A stretch of DNA of 7,710 nt from an uncultured Bacteroidota bacterium (GTDB lineage: Bacteria > Bacteroidota > Bacteroidia > UBA7662), in contig CAIVQI010000315.1 of assembly GCA_903908015.1 (NCBI GenBank), forward strand, positions 1 through 7,710, read 5' to 3'. A program made the translations under genes and the position numbers. The notes beneath the pieces are model-generated. The model did not search any database. It saw nothing but the letters and a program-made list of their open reading frames with translations, and was not told where the DNA came from. This document shows positions 1-7,272 of this stretch, one piece after another (within the stretch, counting starts at the first letter, position 1; each line of letters starts with the position of its first letter).

Positions 1-354
1 ATTCTGATGGAGAGCGATTACGTCCAGAATTACGATGGTTTTAACCCTGCCGACCCAACTGCTCATATTGTCTTTGAGTTATTCCAATCGGCCTACCGTA
101 ACCAGAGTATTCGGTTGGCCGGTTTGGTTGAAGAGCAATTTAGAACCATGGCAGGTCGCCACTCCAGGGGGGTAAAACAAGCCGGATTTCTGGTGCTGTA
201 CCGCACAACCATGCCCGCTCTATTGATTGAAGCCGGATTTCTGACCAACCCCCAGGAGGAGCGTTTTCTCAATACGGCGGAAGGTGAAGATAAAATCACC
301 ACGGCCATTGCACAAGCATTCAGTCAATATAAAAAAGAGACAGACCAACCTTAG
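1..354 (+). CDS. N-acetylmuramoyl-L-alanine amidase (Amidase_3 family), C-terminal part, 5' end outside window
   Basis: This is the last ~117 residues of a peptidoglycan amidase, an enzyme that cuts the bond between N-acetylmuramic acid and the L-Ala of the stem peptide in the periplasm. The frame is open from base 1 and ends at TAG 352-354. The ATG at 7 is internal: the preceding codons (Ile-Leu) and the ESDYVQNYDGFNP stretch belong to the conserved core. The block LLIEAGFLTNPQEE (nt ~217-258) matches the family signature in which the Glu is catalytic; here it is residue 75 counted from the ATG at 7. The zinc-binding His/Glu residues usually lie further upstream and would be outside the window, so integrity of the metal site cannot be judged. 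The protein ends soon after the catalytic domain, with no SPOR or LysM domain at the C-terminus. An MCE-family gene follows after 26 bp on the same strand, probably in the same transcript. The family call is firm; the exact paralogue is not. Confidence 0.9.
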   Translation: MLMESDYVQNYDGFNPADPTAHIVFELFQSAYRNQSIRLAGLVEEQFRTMAGRHSRGVKQAGFLVLYRTTMPALLIEAGFLTNPQEERFLNTAEGEDKITTAIAQAFSQYKKETDQP

Positions 355-380
355 TCATTCGTTTTCACCTTTACACATTC

Positions 381-1331
381 ATGCAACATTCTGGCAGCGA
401 CAAATTTAAAATTGGCAAACAGGAAGTTAGACTGGGACTATTCGCAGCCATGGCTATAGGGCTACTTATTTTCGGTTTTAATTTCCTTAAAGGCGAAAAT
501 GTATTCAACAGCAACCTGACCTATTATGTTCGTTATCCAAATGCACTGAATCTCCAATCTTCTTCGCCGGTATTGTTTCGGGGGGTAAAAGTGGGATCGG
601 TTCGTGAAGTCATTTTGCAGGCTGAGGGCGTACTCATAGAATTTTATGCCCGGGAGGACATTCAAATCCCTGTTGGTTCAGAGGCTCGGGTTATTAGTAC
701 CGATTTGTTTAACACCCGAGCCATCGAGATCCTTTTTTCAAAGAATACTGAAGTGGCTGGTTCTTATGACACGCTAAATGGTACTGTTGAAACAGCGTTA
801 CTCGATAAAATTGCTGATCAGGTCACTCCCATGCGCAATCGAATCGACAGTTTGCTCATCACCACCCAATATCTTTTGGGTGCAATAGACCCAAATGCGC
901 TGAACAAAACATTTGTGCATGTAGAACAAGCCACTGCCGATTTGGCAGAAATGAGCGCAAGCATGAAGGGCCCACTCAGCAGGAGTGCATCGCAAGTTGA
1001 GTTGATCAGTGGAAACCTGGCTAAAAACAACGAGCATATCAATAAAATTATCCAAAATGCAAGTAAACTCAGCGATAGTTTGTCTGTACTCTCCCTACAG
1101 CCCACCCTGGCCTCCATCAATCAAAATTTGGCTTCATTATCGGGAATACTTCAAAAAATCGAGCGGGGTGATGGCACGATGGGCAAAATGATACAGGATT
1201 CTTCGTTGTACCACCGCCTGGATGAGTCAGCAAAATCCTTGAATTTGTTGATGGAAGACTTCCGAAAACAACCCCGCCGCTACCTCAACTTCAGCGTATT
1301 TGGTGGTAAAATCAAGGAGGAAAAAAAGTAA
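381..1331 (+). CDS. MlaD/MCE-family lipid-transport protein, membrane-anchored
   Basis: This 316-residue protein resembles the substrate-binding MCE subunit of Mla-type ABC systems, which move phospholipids or other hydrophobic molecules between inner and outer membrane. In order it has a short cytoplasmic N-terminus, one membrane-spanning anchor (about residues 17-37, LGLFAAMAIGLLIFGFNFL), and an MCE domain (about 45-120) with the typical FRGVKVGSV turn at 66-74. A long, mostly helical Ser/Asn/Leu-rich region (about 140-295) follows, which in this family tends to form a needle or coiled coil. The end (GDGTMGK at 263-269, then PRRYLNFSVFGGK) is a tail I associate with Bacteroidota MlaD-like proteins. 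The ATG at 381 puts the anchor at the expected distance from the N-terminus; no strong Shine-Dalgarno is visible. No permease (MlaE) or ATPase (MlaF) gene lies in the window, so its transporter partner must be encoded elsewhere. Linkage to the amidase upstream suggests co-expression of envelope functions. Substrate unknown. Confidence 0.92.
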   Translation: MQHSGSDKFKIGKQEVRLGLFAAMAIGLLIFGFNFLKGENVFNSNLTYYVRYPNALNLQSSSPVLFRGVKVGSVREVILQAEGVLIEFYAREDIQIPVGSEARVISTDLFNTRAIEILFSKNTEVAGSYDTLNGTVETALLDKIADQVTPMRNRIDSLLITTQYLLGAIDPNALNKTFVHVEQATADLAEMSASMKGPLSRSASQVELISGNLAKNNEHINKIIQNASKLSDSLSVLSLQPTLASINQNLASLSGILQKIERGDGTMGKMIQDSSLYHRLDESAKSLNLLMEDFRKQPRRYLNFSVFGGKIKEEKK

Positions 1332-1338
1332 TCTATGT
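1332..1338. other. Convergent gene junction of 7 bp
   Basis: The TAA of the MCE gene ends at 1331 and the TAG of the minus-strand peptidase gene occupies 1341-1339. Only 7 bp separate two genes that converge, and no hairpin with a T-run was seen in or beside the gap. Transcription from at least one side must run into the opposite coding region, or stop by Rho. Confidence 0.85.
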
Positions 1339-3330
1339 CTATTCAGTAATCTGTACGCGACCCCATAGGGTTTTCTCGTTTTTATAATTACACTGAAGCA
1401 GGTAAATTCCTGGTTCGATTTGGCCCACTTGAATGGGTTCACCATCATGTTCTATCCTGCCTTGCAATATGGCTTGTCCATTGAGCGAATTCAGACTCCA
1501 GTTAAAAGGGGCTCGAATGCCACTTACCCGTAAAAATTGACTGGTGGGGTTCGGAAAAATATTGAGTACTTCAGGATCTGTGGAACCGACAGATGTGCCA
1601 AGGGTGTTGAGTCGCTGTATGGTGCTGCTGCCTTTGAGCAATACATTGCCAGGGTCGAGGGCAACATTAGTCACTGCCGATGCACCTATTTGAAATCGGC
1701 TGATACCGGCAGAAGGATCAACCCGAAGCATGCGGGTGGTTCCCCCCGAAGTGATTTGAATGGGCAAGGTGGTACTGAAAAATGGCGTGTTGATGCTGGT
1801 TGTGGTTTGGTCGGGCCAAACATAAATAGTAGAATCGACTTGGTTCCACCGAATGGTATAGGATGGAAATCCTTCTCCATAAATCCACTCTTGGACAAAG
1901 TTGCTTAAGGGAACTTGCGTAAAGGCCTCGATGATGCTGCGAAATTCATCCGTAGTGCTCACATCATGGGCCTTCAACGAAAGAAAATGCCTGAGGGCCG
2001 CGAAAAATAAGGAGTCATTTCCAATTTCCCACCGAAGCATATGAATGACAGCGGCCGCTTTCTTATAAGAAAGATTGCTGCTGAATATTCGATTGACGCC
2101 TGAGCCTGCGGGCGCATAAACCGAACCCGTAGGTTGGCGACCAGAATTTTGGGTGTTGGTCATCCAGCTGTCTGCATTGGCGCGACCAAACGCTAATTCC
2201 CTATACAAATATTCACCATAAGAAGCGAATCCCTCATTGATCCATATATCGCTCCAGCTGGCGCAGGTCACCAAGTCCCCAAACCATTGATGGGCCAGTT
2301 CGTGGGATGTTAGGTCCTGCCCAAAGGTCCCCATTGTGCTCATGGTTTGATGTTCCATACCGCCGCCCAAAGGGGCCATCATATGACCATATTTTTCTTC
2401 CCAAAATGGGTACAATCCCCAGATGACCGAAAACCGTTCGATCATATCATCGGTGGCGTCCATGTTTGGCTTCCAAAAATTGAGGGTAGTTTGGTTGTTT
2501 GAATTGGTCCGGTTGTATACCCAATGTTGTACCATGATGGAATCGGGCGCTAGAGCAGCAGGATTGGCATAGGTCAGATACTCCACATAATCCGTAACAG
2601 AAAAAGCGATGAGATAAAACGCCTGTGGGAGGCGAGTACGCCAGTGAAAACGGGTTTTATTGCCGGCTAATGGAAGGACTTGCGTCAATATCCCATTGGA
2701 AGCAACCTTATTTGGATTGCTGGTGGTGCCGAAGAAGTCGACCGAATCAATTTTATCCCACAAATCCTGCTTACACGGCAACCAATCAATGGCTCCGAAA
2801 GGCTCGGATAGTGTCCAGGTGACTTGTGCGCCCCATGTTGGGCTCTGGGCGTTGCTCACGCCACTGAAAAAACCACTGCTTGTGGGAGCTGCGCTGTACC
2901 AGACCTCCAAAGATACATCCGCTTGAGTTGACAAGGTGGACAACAATGGAACCCGAACAACATGATTGAGGCGACTGAATGAGAGCATGCGCTGGCCATT
3001 GATTCGGATTGAGTCGATGGTGTTGTTGTCGTTAAACTCGAACCATAAGGTATCCATTTCTGCTGAAATCACCTTGGCATCGAACCTGACCTTTCCACCC
3101 AACGACGTACTTGTGTTGCTCACCTCTAGATCGATCAGATAATAATGTATGTCGTAATTATCGCTTCCCCGATTCGCACGCTGAAGTCGGGCGGCCGACA
3201 TCCAGGATCCACCAACTGCAGCTTTTACAGCAGCACAATCATGATTGTGTCCGGCTTGTTGGGCCATGACCATGGCTGGATTCATATGCAACATGAAATA
3301 CAAAAAAATGCCGATGAATGATTTATTCAC
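1339..3330 (-). CDS. Secreted M1-family (gluzincin) aminopeptidase with T9SS C-terminal sorting domain
   Basis: A 663-residue zinc metallopeptidase of family M1, predicted to remove N-terminal residues from peptides outside the cell or at its surface. Residues 1-23 form a signal peptide (hydrophobic FIGIFLYFML core, likely cleavage after VMA before QQAG). A beta-sandwich N-domain spans about 55-240. In the catalytic domain, GGGMEH (322-327) stands for the GAMEN exopeptidase motif, HELAH (343-347) plus Glu366 in NEGFA gives the HExxH-x18-E zinc site, and Tyr422 (SYKKAAAV) is a likely transition-state Tyr. The helical C-domain of ERAP/PepN enzymes is missing; instead come beta-rich residues and, from about 589, a sorting domain starting LNIFPNPTSQFLRVSG and ending GIYLLQCNY...GRVQITE, as in T9SS cargo. 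The start is GTG at 3330-3328; an in-frame stop 7 codons upstream rules out a longer protein with a standard start, and the next ATG (residue 13) would cut into the signal peptide. It lies 112 bp after the ABC gene, so read-through or an own promoter are both possible. Substrate unknown. Confidence 0.93.
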   Translation of the reverse strand: MNKSFIGIFLYFMLHMNPAMVMAQQAGHNHDCAAVKAAVGGSWMSAARLQRANRGSDNYDIHYYLIDLEVSNTSTSLGGKVRFDAKVISAEMDTLWFEFNDNNTIDSIRINGQRMLSFSRLNHVVRVPLLSTLSTQADVSLEVWYSAAPTSSGFFSGVSNAQSPTWGAQVTWTLSEPFGAIDWLPCKQDLWDKIDSVDFFGTTSNPNKVASNGILTQVLPLAGNKTRFHWRTRLPQAFYLIAFSVTDYVEYLTYANPAALAPDSIMVQHWVYNRTNSNNQTTLNFWKPNMDATDDMIERFSVIWGLYPFWEEKYGHMMAPLGGGMEHQTMSTMGTFGQDLTSHELAHQWFGDLVTCASWSDIWINEGFASYGEYLYRELAFGRANADSWMTNTQNSGRQPTGSVYAPAGSGVNRIFSSNLSYKKAAAVIHMLRWEIGNDSLFFAALRHFLSLKAHDVSTTDEFRSIIEAFTQVPLSNFVQEWIYGEGFPSYTIRWNQVDSTIYVWPDQTTTSINTPFFSTTLPIQITSGGTTRMLRVDPSAGISRFQIGASAVTNVALDPGNVLLKGSSTIQRLNTLGTSVGSTDPEVLNIFPNPTSQFLRVSGIRAPFNWSLNSLNGQAILQGRIEHDGEPIQVGQIEPGIYLLQCNYKNEKTLWGRVQITE

Positions 3331-3442
3331 AGTAGATAGATTTTGGCTTAGATGAAATGATAAATTCGAACGAAGGATGAAAATAGTTAGTGGGAACGAA
3401 GCGATTGGAAGCGCATGAAAAAAACTCCACTCACAAAAATAG
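3331..3442 (-). other. 112-bp gap between ABC transporter and M1 peptidase genes, probable leader
   Basis: This AT-rich gap separates the ABC stop codon (3445-3443) from the peptidase GTG. It contains a TATTTTTG box at its upstream end and a direct repeat, GAACGAAG on the plus strand, at 3368-3375 and 3394-3401 (26 bp apart start to start). I see no strong stem-loop plus T-run terminator, no small ORF of note, and no clear Shine-Dalgarno before the GTG. Confidence 0.5.
3434..3441 (-). promoter_or_regulatory. Possible Bacteroidota -7 promoter box (TATTTTTG) for the M1 peptidase gene
   Basis: Read on the minus strand the octamer TATTTTTG fits the Bacteroidota sigma consensus TAnnTTTG. A TTTG lies 24 nt upstream inside the end of the ABC gene, slightly further than the usual spacing of about 19-21 nt, so the -33 element is doubtful. 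If real, transcription would begin near 3428 and give a leader of roughly 95-100 nt. The match is short and could be chance. Confidence 0.3.
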
Positions 3443-5203
3443 CTACGAATTGGTCAATTGCGACTCAAATTGGAGGTGATAGAGGCGGCTGTAAACGCCA
3501 TCAGTCTCGAGCAGTGCTGTATGCGTTCCTCTTTCCACAATCTCGCCTTTTTCCAAAACCAGAATCTCATCAGCGTCGCGTATGGTCGAGAGCCTATGAG
3601 CCACCACCAAAGCAGATCGATTTGACAACAGACTGTTCATGGCATTTTGTAATAGTGCTTCAGTCTCTGAATCGACGGAGGCTGTGGCTTCATCGAGTAC
3701 CACCAGTGGCGGATTCAGAACCATCATCCTCAGGAATGCAATCAACTGCCGTTGACCGGTCGACAATGCCGCGCCACGTTCGCGAACCTCGTATTCGAGT
3801 TCACCCAGAAGCCGTTCCAAAAACCTGTAGATTCCCGCATTACGTGCAATGCTCCTGATTTCGTCTCGACTCACCGCTGGATCTTTGAGGCTGATGTTTT
3901 CATAGATCGTACCTGAAAAAAGGAAAACATCCTGTAAAATAAAACCTATTCTACCGCGTAATTCTGTTAGGGGTATGTCTTCGATCCGTACACCATCGAC
4001 AACAACTGAACCCGAACTGTGCGAATAAAACCGACCCAATACATTCACCACAGAGGTTTTTCCTGAACCTGTACTACCTACCAACGCCAGGCGCTTACCG
4101 GGTTTGAGCGCGAAGCTAATCCCCTTCAAAACAGGAATGTCTGGCCGGTAGCTAAAACAAACATCCCGAAATTCAATTGACCCTTCAGTCGACAACGGTG
4201 TTTTTCGTCCGTCATCTTCCTCTTGTTCTTTGACCTCCATCAACTTAAAAACCCGTTCCGCGGCCACGACCCCCATCTGTAGGCTGTTGAATTTATCTGC
4301 CAACAAACGAATGGGACGAAAGAATTGGTTGAGGTAGAGAATGAAGGCAATCAGTACACCCGGGCTCACCCCAGCCCCAACGGACTGAAGCGCACCCCAA
4401 CTCACCACCAAGCCGAGAGAAACTGCAGTGAGTATTTCCACCACAGGAAAGAAGATGGAGTAATAGAGTACGCCCCTTAAGTGCGCCTGCTGCAGTTCAA
4501 GGTTGACTGATTCAAAGGTCTTGAGGCTTTCCTTCTCACGGTTGAACACCTGAATGATGCCCATACCCGTCAAATGTTCCTGCACGAATGTGTTCAGTCG
4601 CGCTACTTCGCGCCTCACCTCCTGGTAGGAGGTCCGCACCTTTTCTTTAAACAGCCAAGTTGCCCAAAGTAAGGGTGGCAACACGATTAAACCGATCAGG
4701 GTAAGCCGCCAATCGGTGTAAAACATGATGGCGAGTAAGATCAGGAGCTGCAACAGGTCACCCCAGATGGTCAGCAATCCTTGTGAAAATACCTCCGCAA
4801 TCGATTCAATATCGCTGATGGTGCGTGTGGTGAGGGTTCCTACCGGGGTTCTGTCGAAATAACTGAGCCGCAAAGTCGAAAGATGATGAAATAACTTCTG
4901 CCTGAGTTGTCGCACTACTGCCTGTCCGAGCCAAGCGCTTTGATAGGTGAAATAGTAGCGAAAAATGGACTCCAAAACCAATAAACCGATCATCCAGAGG
5001 GTATACTTGAGCAGTCCGTTGAGATCACCTTGCTGCATGGGGCCATCCACCATGTCTTGGATCAGCATGGGACGCAAGGGTGAAATCAGGGCCAAAGCCA
5101 ACACCAACACCATGATAAAACCGACTACAGGACGGTTTTCCTTCAGCAGTGTAAGGGTTTTCCGAATCAAATAAGCGTTATTGACGCTTGATGTATCACT
5201 CAT
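3443..5203 (-). CDS. ABC exporter half-transporter (fused membrane and ATPase domains, MsbA/YheH-like)
   Basis: A 586-residue type IV-fold ABC exporter half, expected to work as a dimer in the inner membrane, using ATP to expel lipid, drug or other hydrophobic cargo. Six membrane spans are predicted near 24-48, 65-85, 143-163, 165-185, 248-272 and 278-298. The ATPase domain begins near 342 and carries Walker A GSTGSGKT (376-383), Q-loop Gln424 (FILQD), signature LSTGQ (480-484), Walker B VVLDE (501-505, catalytic Glu505 present) and H-loop His536 (VVAHR). All ATP-site residues are therefore intact. The signature has Thr where LSGGQ has Gly, a substitution compatible with activity and seen in YheH-type proteins (LSxGQRQLIAF context). 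With both hydrolysis residues present and no partner half next door, a homodimer is the simplest model, though a distant partner is possible. Its ATG (5203-5201) overlaps the last 8 nt of truA (ATGAGTGA), so the two are co-transcribed and probably translationally coupled. Substrate cannot be inferred. Confidence 0.93.
   Translation of the reverse strand: MSDTSSVNNAYLIRKTLTLLKENRPVVGFIMVLVLALALISPLRPMLIQDMVDGPMQQGDLNGLLKYTLWMIGLLVLESIFRYYFTYQSAWLGQAVVRQLRQKLFHHLSTLRLSYFDRTPVGTLTTRTISDIESIAEVFSQGLLTIWGDLLQLLILLAIMFYTDWRLTLIGLIVLPPLLWATWLFKEKVRTSYQEVRREVARLNTFVQEHLTGMGIIQVFNREKESLKTFESVNLELQQAHLRGVLYYSIFFPVVEILTAVSLGLVVSWGALQSVGAGVSPGVLIAFILYLNQFFRPIRLLADKFNSLQMGVVAAERVFKLMEVKEQEEDDGRKTPLSTEGSIEFRDVCFSYRPDIPVLKGISFALKPGKRLALVGSTGSGKTSVVNVLGRFYSHSSGSVVVDGVRIEDIPLTELRGRIGFILQDVFLFSGTIYENISLKDPAVSRDEIRSIARNAGIYRFLERLLGELEYEVRERGAALSTGQRQLIAFLRMMVLNPPLVVLDEATASVDSETEALLQNAMNSLLSNRSALVVAHRLSTIRDADEILVLEKGEIVERGTHTALLETDGVYSRLYHLQFESQLTNS
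5196..5203 (-). other. ATGAGTGA 8-nt overlap, truA to ABC transporter gene
   Basis: On the minus strand the ABC ATG (5203-5201) precedes the truA TGA (5198-5196) in a different frame. This shows that both genes lie on one transcript and makes coupled translation likely. Confidence 0.85.
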
Positions 5204-5990
5204 GGTTTTGGGCTAAAGGCATGACCAAGCTGCTCGCTTGGTTTAAAAAAATAGAATCGGGATAGGCCACCTCCTCGAGAAACAAACCATGGGGCGGTGC
5301 CGCCAGTCCACATTTACGCCCTGGTGAGTCAAGGAGCAGCGTAGTCCACCATGCCAAATTCTTTTTTCCCTGTGCCAAAGCCACCAGGCTACCGACAACA
5401 GCACGCACCATCTGGCGAAGAAAACGGTTGGCTTGAATGGTAAAAATGAGTTGATGATCATGGATATTCCATTCGGAACGCGTCACATCACATAAATTGG
5501 TATGGTTGCCTCCGTGTGTCTTGGCAAAACAACCAAAATCAGCGTGTTGGAGTAGCATTTTTGCCGCAACATGAAGTAATTCTATATCGGGAAGCGATTG
5601 TAGGTACCAAGACCGGTCCGCCAAAAATGGGTCTGGGGAGCGGTGGATGTAATATCGGTACAACCTATGTTCGGCTGAATATCTCGCATGAGCCTCTAGG
5701 GTCACTTCACGTATTTGGGTGATGCGAATATCCTGAGGCAACAGTTGGTTGAGCCTGGCGTTCAGGTCGACCGGTAGGTCTGCTAAACAATCGAAATGCG
5801 CCACCATCTGCCTCGCATGTACCCCGGCATCTGTTCTACCCTGTCCGGTTACAACAAGCGGTTCCCTGAGAAGGGTAGCCAAAGCCGTTTGGAGCACCTC
5901 TTGAATGCCTGTGGCGTTCTTTTGTGCCTGCCATCCATGATAGCGTGCACCATGGTAGGCAAACCAAATAAAATAACGCCTGGCAAGCAT
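5196..5990 (-). CDS. truA: tRNA pseudouridine(38-40) synthase TruA
   Basis: TruA converts uridines 38, 39 and 40 in the anticodon arm of many tRNAs to pseudouridine, in the cytoplasm and without cofactors. The chosen product is 264 residues, close to the family's usual ~260-270. It opens with RRYFIWFAYHGARYHGWQAQ (from residue 4), the conserved start of the fold. The catalytic block GQGRTDAGVHA carries the nucleophilic Asp54. Further hallmarks are the RYYIHR strand, the ANRFLRQMVRAVVGSL helix and the C-terminal GLAAPPHGLFLEEV motif. An in-frame ATG at 6041 would add 17 residues (MCGRWTRFGHDARKLRL) lying inside the thiolase gene and unlike TruA; ATG 5990-5988 is preferred because homologues start just before the RYF strand. 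This start shares one base with the thiolase stop (TAATG), and the stop lies inside the ABC gene start. No odd residues were seen; the enzyme should be active. Confidence 0.96.
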   Translation of the reverse strand: MLARRYFIWFAYHGARYHGWQAQKNATGIQEVLQTALATLLREPLVVTGQGRTDAGVHARQMVAHFDCLADLPVDLNARLNQLLPQDIRITQIREVTLEAHARYSAEHRLYRYYIHRSPDPFLADRSWYLQSLPDIELLHVAAKMLLQHADFGCFAKTHGGNHTNLCDVTRSEWNIHDHQLIFTIQANRFLRQMVRAVVGSLVALAQGKKNLAWWTTLLLDSPGRKCGLAAPPHGLFLEEVAYPDSIFLNQASSLVMPLAQNHE

Positions 5991-5992
5991 TA
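5988..5992 (-). other. TAATG stop/start overlap, thiolase to truA
   Basis: On the minus strand the thiolase TAA (5992-5990) and the truA ATG (5990-5988) share one A. No clear Shine-Dalgarno precedes truA (upstream bases GAAAATTGCGCT), so re-initiation by the terminating ribosome is the likely route to TruA synthesis. The overlap ties truA expression to that of the thiolase. Confidence 0.85.
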
Positions 5993-7201
5993 AGCGCAAT
6001 TTTCGAGCATCATGGCCAAACCTTGTCCAACGCCCACACAAAGTGCTGCCACACCGTATTTGACTGTAGTGTCGTCCTTCATTTGGTGAACCAAAGTGGT
6101 GGTGATTCGCGCGCCGGAACAGCCTAGGGGGTGACCCAATGCAATGGCACCCCCTCTTCGGTTAACACGACTGGGGTCAATCTGTAATTCTTGAATGCAG
6201 GCCACGGCCTGTGCGGCGAAGGCTTCGTTTAGCTCGAAAAGGTCAATAGCGCTGATTTTGATTCCAGTTCGACTGGACAAACGCTGTATGGCTGGAACGG
6301 GTCCAATTCCCATATATGCTGGATCTACACCGACTGCAGAGGCCCCCACGATCCGGGCCATTGGGGTTAACCCATGGGTCTTTAGAGCCGATTCGTTCAC
6401 CATAAGTACGCATGCGGCCCCATCGTTCATCCCCGAGCTGTTTCCGGCCGTTACGCTGCCGTCTTTTCGGAAGGCTGGTTTGAGTCCGGCCAATTGTTCT
6501 TTACTGCTGAATCTGGGGTGTTCGTCCACCTCAAACAGTGTATTTGGGCCCTTCAACGCCTTAATTTCTACGGGAACGATCTCCGATTGAAATTTGTTCG
6601 CTGAAGCCGCATGGGCATAGTTTGATTGCGACAGAAAAGCAAATTCATCTTGTTGTTCGCGGCTAATTCGGTAGCGATCAGCTACGTTTTCGGCTGTCTC
6701 ACCCATACTGTAGGGGTAGTAGCGCTCTGCTAATGCCGCATTGGTGAAACGCCATCCCAATGTTGTATCGTAAGCCTCGATTTTACGGGAAAATGCTTGA
6801 TCTGGCTTGGCCATCACCCATGGTGCTCGGGTCATACTTTCTACACCTCCAGCAATATAAGCGTCACCCTCTCCGAGGGAAATAGCTCTGTATGCATCAA
6901 TCAGTGCCTGCAATCCACTCGCACAGAGTCGGTTGACGGTCACCCCGCCCACCCCTACTGGGAGCCCAGCCAAGAGGGCAGCCATTCTTGCCACATTTCG
7001 GTTATCTTCTCCGGCCTGATTGGCTGCACCAAGGACGACATCCTCCACCGCATTTGGATCAAAACCCGGATTTCTCGCCATCAAGGCCCTCATACTGATG
7101 GAGGCAAGGTCGTCTGGGCGAACCCCAGCGAGTGAACCTCCCAATTTTCCGATGGGGGTGCGACAGGCGTCGACCAGATAAACGGGCTGAGTCTTTGGCA
7201 T
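5990..7201 (-). CDS. pcaF: Thiolase-family acetyl-CoA acyltransferase, 3-oxoadipyl-CoA thiolase type
   Basis: A 403-residue degradative thiolase that splits a 3-oxoacyl-CoA with CoA to acetyl-CoA and a shortened acyl-CoA. From the preferred start the active-site residues are Cys93 (NRLCASGLQA), Asn325/Glu326 (NEAFA), His357 (ALGHPLG) and Cys388 (ALCVGVGQG); all are present. The NQAGEDNRNVARMAALLAGLP stretch and the CxGVGQG end (GVG rather than GGG) resemble PcaF/PaaJ, which cleave 3-oxoadipyl-CoA to succinyl-CoA and acetyl-CoA in the beta-ketoadipate and phenylacetate pathways. No other aromatic-degradation gene is in the window, so a general beta-oxidation or acetoacetyl-CoA role remains possible and the symbol is tentative. 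ATG 7201-7199 is preferred over the in-frame ATG at 7222, which would add MFSIFAV, unlike thiolases, and would lie upstream of a possible -7 box. It heads the operon with truA and the ABC gene, and is divergent from the receiver-like gene. Confidence 0.9.
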   Translation of the reverse strand: MPKTQPVYLVDACRTPIGKLGGSLAGVRPDDLASISMRALMARNPGFDPNAVEDVVLGAANQAGEDNRNVARMAALLAGLPVGVGGVTVNRLCASGLQALIDAYRAISLGEGDAYIAGGVESMTRAPWVMAKPDQAFSRKIEAYDTTLGWRFTNAALAERYYPYSMGETAENVADRYRISREQQDEFAFLSQSNYAHAASANKFQSEIVPVEIKALKGPNTLFEVDEHPRFSSKEQLAGLKPAFRKDGSVTAGNSSGMNDGAACVLMVNESALKTHGLTPMARIVGASAVGVDPAYMGIGPVPAIQRLSSRTGIKISAIDLFELNEAFAAQAVACIQELQIDPSRVNRRGGAIALGHPLGCSGARITTTLVHQMKDDTTVKYGVAALCVGVGQGLAMMLENCA

Positions 7202-7206
7202 AACTG

Positions 7207-7214
7207 CAAAAATA
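7207..7214 (-). promoter_or_regulatory. Possible Bacteroidota -7 promoter box (TATTTTTG) for the thiolase-truA-ABC operon
   Basis: On the minus strand TATTTTTG fits TAnnTTTG and lies only 5 nt (CAGTT) before the preferred thiolase ATG. A transcript starting from it would begin at or within a few bases of that ATG, so the mRNA would be leaderless or nearly so. No TTTG is found at the -33 distance; only a T-rich run (CTTTTTCC) occurs 23-30 nt upstream. The identification is therefore weak. Confidence 0.35.
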
Positions 7215-7272
7215 GAAAACAATCGGGTCTTTTACTGGAAAAAGACGATGATCAGGGGATTTCACATCAAAT

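Noticed and set aside
1537..1908. Plus-strand 123-codon open frame
   Set aside because: It is antisense to the C-terminal part of the M1 peptidase, and the product has no recognisable domain.
3368..3401. GAACGAAG direct repeat as a regulator site
   Set aside because: Two 8-bp copies 26 bp apart in an AT-rich gap are too short to claim a site without conservation data; recorded only in the gap entry.
3415..3858. Plus-strand 147-codon open frame
   Set aside because: It lies antisense to the ATPase-domain end of the ABC gene, begins in the intergenic gap, and its product is rich in Arg, Pro and Ser with no recognisable motif. It is a shadow of a well-supported gene.
5991..6041. Longer start for TruA (17 extra residues)
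   Set aside because: The extension lies within the thiolase coding region and does not resemble TruA N-termini; the TAATG start gives the normal family length.
6195..6590. Plus-strand 131-codon open frame
   Set aside because: It is fully antisense to the thiolase core, which has all active-site motifs, and encodes no family pattern.
7202..7222. Longer start for the thiolase (7 extra residues, MFSIFAV)
   Set aside because: Thiolases of this type begin just before the VYLVDACRTPIG strand, as with the ATG at 7201; the extension would also overlap the possible -7 box.
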